Positions 36,515 through 42,190 of a stretch of 42,190 nucleotides of DNA are shown here, piece by piece. The DNA comes from an uncultured Bifidobacterium sp. (GTDB lineage Bacteria > Actinomycetota > Actinomycetes > Actinomycetales > Bifidobacteriaceae): NCBI RefSeq assembly GCF_945269915.1, contig NZ_CALYOY010000020.1, forward strand, positions 1 to 42,190, read 5' to 3'. How positions within the stretch are numbered: the first letter of the stretch is position 1; each line of letters begins with the position of its first letter. The notes below the pieces were generated by a model. That model saw only the letters and a program-made list of their open reading frames with translations, was not told the DNA's origin and made no database searches. The position numbers and the translations under genes are program-made.

Positions 36515-37348
36515 CTACCGCCAAATCGCCTTGGCTGGATCCAGACCATGCCTGCGCGCGTTGCATTCGATGGCCTCCACCAGCCAATTCGTCAGACCGG
36601 GTTCAAGTTCCTCATAATGATGCCTGAACCGTCCATCCGCCTCGTACATCCGAGCCAGGCAACAGTGCATGGAGGGCGTTACCCGGTACCAGTACAGGGC
36701 ATCACGGTGCCTTTCCGCCAGATCCATGGCTACCTCGCCACGAGGATCCACCCCACCCCTGCATGCCTCGGCCAAATCCGATTCCACCTCAACCAGGTGG
36801 GCCCCTGCCTCCTTCCGGTCATGCCGGCTCATGGTCACCACCCGCTCGCTGTATTCCAGCCATTCCCTGCTACCAGCCCACCGGGTCCGGGCCTGTCGCG
36901 ACCAGTCCCCATCATCTTCACCCGCACCCTGATTGCAATCCTCGGATACGGGAGTCGAATCGGAGGCTTCAAATCCTTCCTCAGCCTGGTTCAGGGATAT
37001 CAACTTGTTCAGGGTCTTCAGGATCTCCTGCAGTTCAACGATTTTCCCTTCCAGGGCGACCCGGGAATCCTCCATCTCACCCATGACCGCCGCAACCGGG
37101 GCGTCCAGGACCTCTCTGATCCGGTCGGAGTCGAATCCCAACTCCCGATAGACCATGACCCGCCTGAGCCTCTCCAGGTCGTCAGGACCATACTCCCTGT
37201 ACCCGGACCAGGTACGCGATGGCGATACCAGGCCGATTTCGTCCCAACGTCTGAGTACACGCCTGCTGACGCCCGTGGCCTCAGCCACCTCACCGATTCT
37301 GCAGTATCGCTCCTCGACGAGTTCCTCACCTGTCCGTTTCCCGTTCAT
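36515..37348 (-). CDS. MerR family regulator with TipAS-type ligand domain
   Basis: A 277-residue transcription activator. The N-terminal MerR winged HTH reads CRIGEVAEATGVSRRVLRRW and the helix continues IGLVSPSRTWSGYREYGP. A long coiled-coil linker follows, with an acidic insert. The C-terminal ~110 residues match TipAS (VAMDLAERHRDALYWY, ARMYEADGRFRHHYEELEPG), which in Streptomyces binds thiopeptide drugs covalently. Here the ligand is unknown. I take the ATG at 37348 as the start; a GTG at 37369 adds 7 residues. The ATG lies 6 nt after a TACTGT -10 box, fitting a leaderless mRNA. Confidence 0.9.
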   Translation of the reverse strand: MNGKRTGEELVEERYCRIGEVAEATGVSRRVLRRWDEIGLVSPSRTWSGYREYGPDDLERLRRVMVYRELGFDSDRIREVLDAPVAAVMGEMEDSRVALEGKIVELQEILKTLNKLISLNQAEEGFEASDSTPVSEDCNQGAGEDDGDWSRQARTRWAGSREWLEYSERVVTMSRHDRKEAGAHLVEVESDLAEACRGGVDPRGEVAMDLAERHRDALYWYRVTPSMHCCLARMYEADGRFRHHYEELEPGLTNWLVEAIECNARRHGLDPAKAIWR

Positions 37349-37354
37349 ACTCAG

Positions 37355-37385
37355 ACAGTAGACCCTCACCGGTGGTGAAGGTCAA
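37355..37385 (-). promoter_or_regulatory. MerR-type promoter with 19-bp spacer and palindromic operator
   Basis: On the minus strand -35 TTGACC (37380-37385) and -10 TACTGT (37355-37360) are 19 bp apart. The spacer and part of the -35 are a 23-bp near-palindrome (37361-37383): two 10-bp arms with 9 of 10 matches about a 3-bp centre. A 19-bp spacer holding a dyad is the hallmark of MerR-family promoters, which the bound activator shortens by twisting DNA. Confidence 0.75.
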
Positions 37386-37579
37386 GGCGGATGCATGGGT
37401 TGGCCGGGAATGGAAAGGCGGGGTATGCGAATGACCGGAAGGATCACCCAAGGGAGGGGCTCCCGACTCTCGGCAGCCAAAGTGATACAGTGTTCCCGGA
37501 AGGTCTTCTTCCCCGGACGAGATGCGCCGTACCCGGCCTTGACGACGACGCTGCATTGCATCATGGTTCGCGGAAGGAC

Positions 37580-38269
37580 GTGGTTATTGTGGTTGTTCTA
37601 CCCCTGTGGATACAGATTGTCGGATCCCTGCTCATACTGTCGGCCTTCGCCTGGGGTCAGATGACCGACATCCCCTCATCCGACATCGCCTATCCAGGCG
37701 TGAACCTCCTGGGTTCGGGTCTGCTGGCCCTGGATGCCCTCTCAGGCCGTCAGTGGGGGTTCCTCCTCCTTGAAGTCGGTTGGATCCTTGTCTCGGCGAT
37801 CGGCCTGGTCCGAGCGCTCCGGAATCGGACCCATAGGGCTGACAAGGCAATTCAGGCGGACGAATCCGACCATGAATCAGGACCGACCATGCGCACCGGC
37901 GATATTCAGATACATGCCATCGATGAGAACCTGACCGTCTGCAAGGTGGCAGACTACTCCGGAGTGGACCTGGACGCCCCCTTCCGCTTCACTGGCAACA
38001 CCGATGAGGAACACTCCCTGGTCTGCCCAACCGATCGCCTTCCCCCGCAACTGATTTCACGCAGTGATGGATGGCGCGCCTTCCGCATCCAGGGGGTTCT
38101 CGACTTCTCCCTGATCGGCATCCTTGCTCCGATCGCCACCCTGCTGGCCCAGGCCGGAATCGGCATTTTCGCCCTGTCCACCTACAACACGGACTATGTG
38201 CTGACACAATCCTCCGATTTCGACAGGGCGATGCGGATCCTCGCAGAATCCGGATACCGAATCGTGTGA
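37580..38269 (+). CDS. Membrane (CBU_0592-like) plus ACT-domain protein, possible fusion
   Basis: A 229-residue frame from a GTG at 37580. Residues ~1-80 hold two or three hydrophobic helices (LWIQIVGSLLILSAFAWGQ, LLGSGLLALDALSG, QWGFLLLEVGWILVSAIGLVRAL) of the CBU_0592 membrane family. Residues ~104-229 are an ACT-like domain (CASTOR/ACT_7 type: VDLDAPFRFTGNTDEEHSL, GWRAFRIQG, AQAGIGIFALSTYNTDYVL). Related proteins usually occur as two separate genes. No stop codon lies between the parts, but an ATG at 37889 with AGGA 6 nt upstream could start the ACT part alone. ACT domains bind amino acids, which would make this a membrane-anchored sensor; that is inference. Confidence 0.72.
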   Translation: MVIVVVLPLWIQIVGSLLILSAFAWGQMTDIPSSDIAYPGVNLLGSGLLALDALSGRQWGFLLLEVGWILVSAIGLVRALRNRTHRADKAIQADESDHESGPTMRTGDIQIHAIDENLTVCKVADYSGVDLDAPFRFTGNTDEEHSLVCPTDRLPPQLISRSDGWRAFRIQGVLDFSLIGILAPIATLLAQAGIGIFALSTYNTDYVLTQSSDFDRAMRILAESGYRIV

Positions 38270-38614
38270 GGTCTTGCGCTGGGACCGCGTACGGTCAACC
38301 GGAAAACGGTACCGTACTTGGAGGATGAGACGGCCTTGCGCCGTTCGTCGGACCGTCACTCTCCCATTTCTTCCAAGAGACCTTTACCCAGGTCGGAAAC
38401 GGTCTTCACTATCCCCAGCTACAGGGTCCACCGCTTTCGGCCCGAGTCGGAGATAAGCCCGTTCCTGTCAGCGACTGCGCAATCCAGGTGCCCTTTCCTG
38501 GCCTTGGTCACATCTGCGATCGGAGAAAGCGGCGGATTCGCCATCGCCTTCCCGCCTTGGCAATCCAAGATACAGCTTCACGAGCTGCATTGACCGAAAT
38601 CCGGGAAGCCGAAG
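38270..38614. other. Gap with a hairpin after the ACT gene
   Basis: No gene recognised in these 345 bases. A hairpin with GTACGGT (38289-38295) pairing ACCGTAC (38311-38317) plus an inner 4-bp stem lies 20 nt after the ACT stop and could be a terminator, but has no U-tract. The rest shows no coding bias that I can see. Confidence 0.45.
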
Positions 38615-40891
38615 TCACGATCCCCCGAAGGATCCACCACCAGAACCACCTGAGGAACCGCCGAAGGAACCGCCACCCGAACCACCGTCCGAACCGCCAG
38701 AGAACCCGTCCGAAGAAACGCCGGGCGAAGACACCTCTGATATCGCATTACCGAACGTGGTGAATGCATCCGAAACTTCGCTGCCCAGATCGTTAACGGA
38801 GGACACGGCGATATTATGGTTGCCATCAACCAATGAGCTCCAACCGGATGCAGATGTTTGAGTCGGGTAAATATCGGGGATGTTGTTGTTCACATTGCCA
38901 GATGCATCGAAGGTCAACCGCAGCAGGGATTTCTCGGACTTGCTTGCCAACCATGTGGCATCCGTGAGCTGCGGGCATTCCGCGGCGATCTGATGAACTA
39001 CCTCCTCGCTGATACCGAAGGCTGTTGCGTAGACCAGATATGAGTCAAAGAGTTTAAGGTTTACCTTGGTTTCATCACCGATATCTATGGGGTGAAGCAG
39101 ATGCTGACGGTAACCCACAACCTTTCCGGCCGTTTCCCTGCCGAAATCAGTCAGGACCTCGCTTGCCCCATAGGACATTGAGAAACTGGCGACGGCTATC
39201 AACGCCAGGGCCAAATACAAGCGAACATAAAAGGAGCCGTTAGGGAAGTCAATAAATATGATTGCCGCTGCCATCACCAACATCACGAACCCCAGAAGAT
39301 AATGGGAAAGTCGGATATCGGTTATGTGAGAATCCGTAAGCTCGGAATTCACTGCTTGCGTATATTGTTCGATCAACTTGAGACTGTCGGGATGGTTGGT
39401 CAGTGCCTCATTCAGCTGGTCCATATCACAAGTGTTTGGAGCATCCCCATCCACCGGAATGGCAGCTCGAAGGATATTAACGACCGCCTGCTCGCTTTTC
39501 GTCAGGCCCATTGCTTCCATTCTGCGTTGCCCAAGCGGGCGCGTAGTAATCCTCAGAGACCTGACTCTATTCGAAGTTGTCCCCTCGTGAAGTGAGGGAG
39601 ACGACCCTTGTTGGCCGTCTTCAACCGAGTCATGCGAACTGATGGAAATGGCCTTCTTCTTGGCAAGGGAGAGAATCGTGGCAGCGAAGAGATCGGATGC
39701 CTCGCTTTGCTTATCAAGCACGGTGTTGCAAATGGTGCCGGCGGCGGCAGGAGAAAGGTCCGATAGATCTTTGCAGTCAATCGGACCACCGTAATAATCC
39801 GTATCCCGATATGAGCGGAAAGCCGACCAGAGCTCGTAGCCGATGGCACAAATCGCCAGGAGAGGAACCAGGATGACGGCCAGTAACAGACGTATGGCAT
39901 AGAGCAGTTTCTTGATTCTCCAAGACCGGGCTTGAGACTGTTCGCTATCTGTTATGCGTTTTTCAGCCGATCCCTGTCGTACCCGGGCAACCCCCTTCGT
40001 GCTGGACACGTCAAAGGTCGTGACCAGGTCCAAGTACTGCGCAGGGCGCACCTTCCTGGCGAAGAACCGTATGGTTCCGTCCTTATCGATATCGACCCTT
40101 CCGTTTCCTTCGAAATGGAGCCAGGCCCGGGGATTGGCAGCAGCGGTCCCACCCGGCATATGGATGACTCCCGTCACGGAATCCACCGGAGTCGTGTTTT
40201 CCTCACCAATAGGTTCCCACTGAAAAGTTCCAACGTCATCGTAGGCAGTCGTCACCCCATGGAAGGTCATATCGACCTGGAAGACCTCATGGTCGGCGGA
40301 GGGGGTTTCCGGCATATTCCAACCGATCTCAACCTTGCACTCCTTCTTGGCCCCGCATGGATCCGCCGGTTCTCCACCGACTGATTCCCCCTGCCCATCC
40401 TTTGTGGAAGAATGATACTGCTGAAGCAATCCCGCCCCATCCACCTTGGCCAAATACCAAGTATCCTGCATCTCATGTTCCCAGCCGTCCTGCGAATAAT
40501 GACCTGAGGGGTCAATTGTCTTATCATCGGAATCAGTGGTCAGCTCCTTGTAGGCCGTATGGTCCGTCAGGTTTTTGACTGATACGTCACTGATACCCGT
40601 GAGGTTGCCGGACTTGATAGTGTAACGCTGGCACAATCGACGCCAGGGTCCGTTCCCTTTCGGCTTCAGATGGACATCAAGGATCTGGCTGATACGTAAA
40701 TCACCGTTCTGCTCTATCCGCACATCATAATGCAGGCTGTTATAAGACAGATCGGATTGAGTCTGCGACAACTCTTGGGTGGCAACGACATATACGAGGA
40801 AAGCCAAGAAGAGGGCCAGGATCATGCCTCTGAGGAACCGTGATGCACTCCAGCAATCAGAAAACTTGGATGGTTGAGTATCCGATGCCAT
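38615..40891 (-). CDS. DUF2207 family membrane protein with Gly/Ser-rich tail
   Basis: A 758-residue protein of the DUF2207 family. The layout is a membrane helix at ~22-38, an extracytoplasmic domain at ~45-320 (LHYDVRIEQNGDLRISQILD), TM2 ~330-354 and a large cytoplasmic part. TM3 ~531-549 and TM4 ~556-574 follow, then a second soluble region and a C-terminal Gly/Ser-repeat tail (SGGGSFGGS twice). Function is unknown in the family. The ATG at 40891 has GGAGGTG just upstream. A G10 tract lies 24 nt upstream of the start, downstream of a TATAGT (rc 40943-40948) that may be the -10 box. Base composition is lower in GC than most neighbours. Confidence 0.85.
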   Translation of the reverse strand: MASDTQPSKFSDCWSASRFLRGMILALFLAFLVYVVATQELSQTQSDLSYNSLHYDVRIEQNGDLRISQILDVHLKPKGNGPWRRLCQRYTIKSGNLTGISDVSVKNLTDHTAYKELTTDSDDKTIDPSGHYSQDGWEHEMQDTWYLAKVDGAGLLQQYHSSTKDGQGESVGGEPADPCGAKKECKVEIGWNMPETPSADHEVFQVDMTFHGVTTAYDDVGTFQWEPIGEENTTPVDSVTGVIHMPGGTAAANPRAWLHFEGNGRVDIDKDGTIRFFARKVRPAQYLDLVTTFDVSSTKGVARVRQGSAEKRITDSEQSQARSWRIKKLLYAIRLLLAVILVPLLAICAIGYELWSAFRSYRDTDYYGGPIDCKDLSDLSPAAAGTICNTVLDKQSEASDLFAATILSLAKKKAISISSHDSVEDGQQGSSPSLHEGTTSNRVRSLRITTRPLGQRRMEAMGLTKSEQAVVNILRAAIPVDGDAPNTCDMDQLNEALTNHPDSLKLIEQYTQAVNSELTDSHITDIRLSHYLLGFVMLVMAAAIIFIDFPNGSFYVRLYLALALIAVASFSMSYGASEVLTDFGRETAGKVVGYRQHLLHPIDIGDETKVNLKLFDSYLVYATAFGISEEVVHQIAAECPQLTDATWLASKSEKSLLRLTFDASGNVNNNIPDIYPTQTSASGWSSLVDGNHNIAVSSVNDLGSEVSDAFTTFGNAISEVSSPGVSSDGFSGGSDGGSGGGSFGGSSGGSGGGSFGGS

Positions 40892-41539
40892 ATGTTCACC
40901 TCCGCCGACGAGTATCCCCCCCCCCGGCCAACTAACCCCATCACTATAAAGCACCAACCACTGAATTAACCAGCAGAAGTGATCGATACCCAAGCTCATG
41001 GGCGAGGTGGATCTCCTCGGCTCGAACAATCGAACCAGGCAGTCCGGATAGGTGGTGCTATAGAGATGCGACTATCCGGTTGATGTTCTTTCAATGGCAT
41101 GGCAATAGGCGTCGGGGCCTGCCAACAGACCTTTATTATCGAGGCCTAGGGCAGGATTCCCGATCCGACGACTGGCCATTCGACCAGATGGTCGAAGTCC
41201 GCATACACCTATCGTCCGTCCTCTACCGCAGGAGTTTCGTCATACAGACGACTCTTCCATCCAGCGGCCATTTCCGTTTCGATGCGGGCGGTCTTCCATG
41301 CCATCCCCATGCGCGGGCAACAGCACCTGTTCGGCGATGACTATGGAGCCAAAACAATACATCTGGCAAAACCGACATTCCAGAGCCAATCTTGTCCGAC
41401 CTTTCATCCCGTTTGGGACAGATCACATGGCACTGACAGACCCCACGAGGCGATGTTTGACAACTCCGAAACCCGGACGATTCCAAAATCGGCATAGCCT
41501 CCGGTAGGCTGACTCAGGTCACAGCAAACGAAGAGCGAA
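40892..41539. other. Low-coding gap upstream of the DUF2207 and lipoprotein genes
   Basis: No gene recognised. The 10-base homopolymer C10 (40916-40925) is G10 on the DUF2207 strand. A TATAGT on the minus strand (40943-40948) may be its -10. A plus-strand TTGACA at 41457-41462 has no good -10 at 17 bp. A hairpin AGCCT-5-AGGCT lies near 41505. Confidence 0.4.
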
Positions 41540-42007
41540 ATGAAGAGGGCATTGTCGCATTGGCGGCCGTTACGACCATGGTGATGGGTTTGTCGGCATG
41601 TGGAGAAGACGCCTCGAACGGTGCCGACACCGGGAAGAAGCAGACCAGTTCCCGGAGAAGACCGGGAAGGGAACGGAAGCCCCAGGCCGGCCGACCTCAC
41701 GGGCACAAGGAGCAGGTGAACGGGTCCGACAAGGACCACTACCAGCAGGCCACCGTCACCACCGACACCATCGGAATCAACCCGGATCAGCCCCGACACC
41801 ACCAGTCCGTACCGGCCCGGCTGCATCACCCCCCCCCACCGCCTTCGGCGACTACCCATGGACCAGCCAAGGCGACAAGGACAAGATGGCGCAGAGCCTG
41901 CTCTCCTCGCAGGGTGCCACCAAGGACTTCAGCACGCGAACGGGGAGATCACCTACTCCTTTAGCACGATGAGCACCACGGCCACCGTCCATATCAAGAA
42001 ACAATGA
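41540..42007 (+). pseudogene. Frameshifted lipoprotein gene
   Basis: Pieces of one lipoprotein lie in different frames. MKRALSHWRP begins at the ATG at 41540. The next frame (from about 41560) has VMGLSACGEDASNGADTGKK, with a lipobox Cys. A further frame gives TAFGDYPWTSQGDKDKMAQS and SLLSSQGATKDFST. The last frame gives ANGEITYSFSTMSTTA and ends VHIKKQ at 42007. At least three shifts are needed. A C9 run (41829-41837) is in the Pro-rich linker, but the frame either side of it matches, so it is not an obvious cause. The gene is broken or the assembly carries errors; a functional product is unlikely as written. Confidence 0.65.
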
Positions 42008-42024
42008 TGACCACGTCTTGTCAT

Positions 42025-42053
42025 GGCTCCGCCTCGTCGGGGCTTTTCGTTTG
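42025..42053 (+). terminator. Intrinsic terminator after the lipoprotein gene
   Basis: GGCTCCG pairs with the CGGGGCT that follows the CCTCGT loop (one or two G-U pairs), then TTTTCGTTT. It lies 18 nt past the lipoprotein stop at 42007 and fits a rho-independent terminator. Beyond 42054, to the window end, I see no gene. Confidence 0.6.
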
Positions 42054-42190
42054 TGCGGGGTGATCCGGTTTGCGATTTACCGTACACGTACCGCACACCG
42101 GGGCATGCGTCACATGGTCCGAAGCTACGAGATAACCCTGCAACCGTTGTGGCTGTAGGGGTTCCGAACCTGTGGGGCCTCAGGGGCTTG

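Noticed and set aside
42160-42170. GGTTCCGAACC as a tRNA T-arm
   Set aside because: No cloverleaf around it and the loop is not TTCGA-like; it is just a short palindrome.

Overview
The window is a high-GC, tightly packed actinobacterial chromosome segment. Gene content and order point to Bifidobacterium; this is inferred from memory of the families and gene orders, not from a search. Two conserved actinobacterial blocks lie on the minus strand. One is prfB, ftsE, ftsX, a secreted coiled-coil/CHAP hydrolase and smpB. The other is rpmE, prfA, prmC, sua5 and a wecA-like transferase, followed here by guaB. An acetoin/2,3-butanediol-type reductase (30.8 kb) is less usual for the genus and may indicate an insect-gut type lineage, but that is only a guess.

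Layout. 0-3.1 kb: polar amino-acid ABC importer (binding lipoprotein, permease, ATPase) with a stem-loop between the first two genes and TTATGCA repeats upstream. 3.5-9.7 kb: smpB, CHAP hydrolase, ftsX, ftsE, prfB and a small membrane protein. 9.8-18 kb: dapD, citrate synthase, map, an HdeD-like membrane protein, an M13 peptidase, an SSB paralogue and exonuclease III. 18.3-28.1 kb: proS, a GNAT, a PIF1-like helicase, oligoribonuclease, a quinone-oxidoreductase-like enzyme, guaB, wecA-like and sua5. 28.2-30.6 kb: prmC, prfA, rpmE. 30.8-35.4 kb: acetoin reductase, a PatB/MalY-type C-S lyase or aminotransferase, an APC amino-acid permease and a divergent YheO/DauR-like regulator. 35.5-35.9 kb: no convincing protein gene, but a strong candidate structured RNA. 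35.9-38.3 kb: a VOC protein behind a TipA-like MerR regulator, then a membrane/ACT-domain protein. 38.6-42.2 kb: a DUF2207 membrane protein, a low-coding stretch and a frameshifted lipoprotein gene.

The most interesting item is the stretch 35478-35905. It has a consensus -35 element with a plausible -10, about 390 nt of sequence packed with perfect inverted repeats, and a strong GC hairpin terminator. The helices include two interleaved pairs, meaning two predicted H-type pseudoknots, one at each end. I recognise no tmRNA, RNase P, SRP or riboswitch signature in it, so it is a candidate large, ornate non-coding RNA of unknown function. The second clear regulatory signal is the MerR promoter at 37355-37385. 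It has a 19-bp spacer filled by a 23-bp near-palindrome and a start codon placed as for a leaderless mRNA.

Translation and RNA-turnover genes are dense here: both release factors, the release-factor methylase, L31, SmpB, ProRS, Map, the t6A-synthesis protein Sua5/TsaC and Orn. No tRNA, rRNA, CRISPR array, transposase or integrase was seen.
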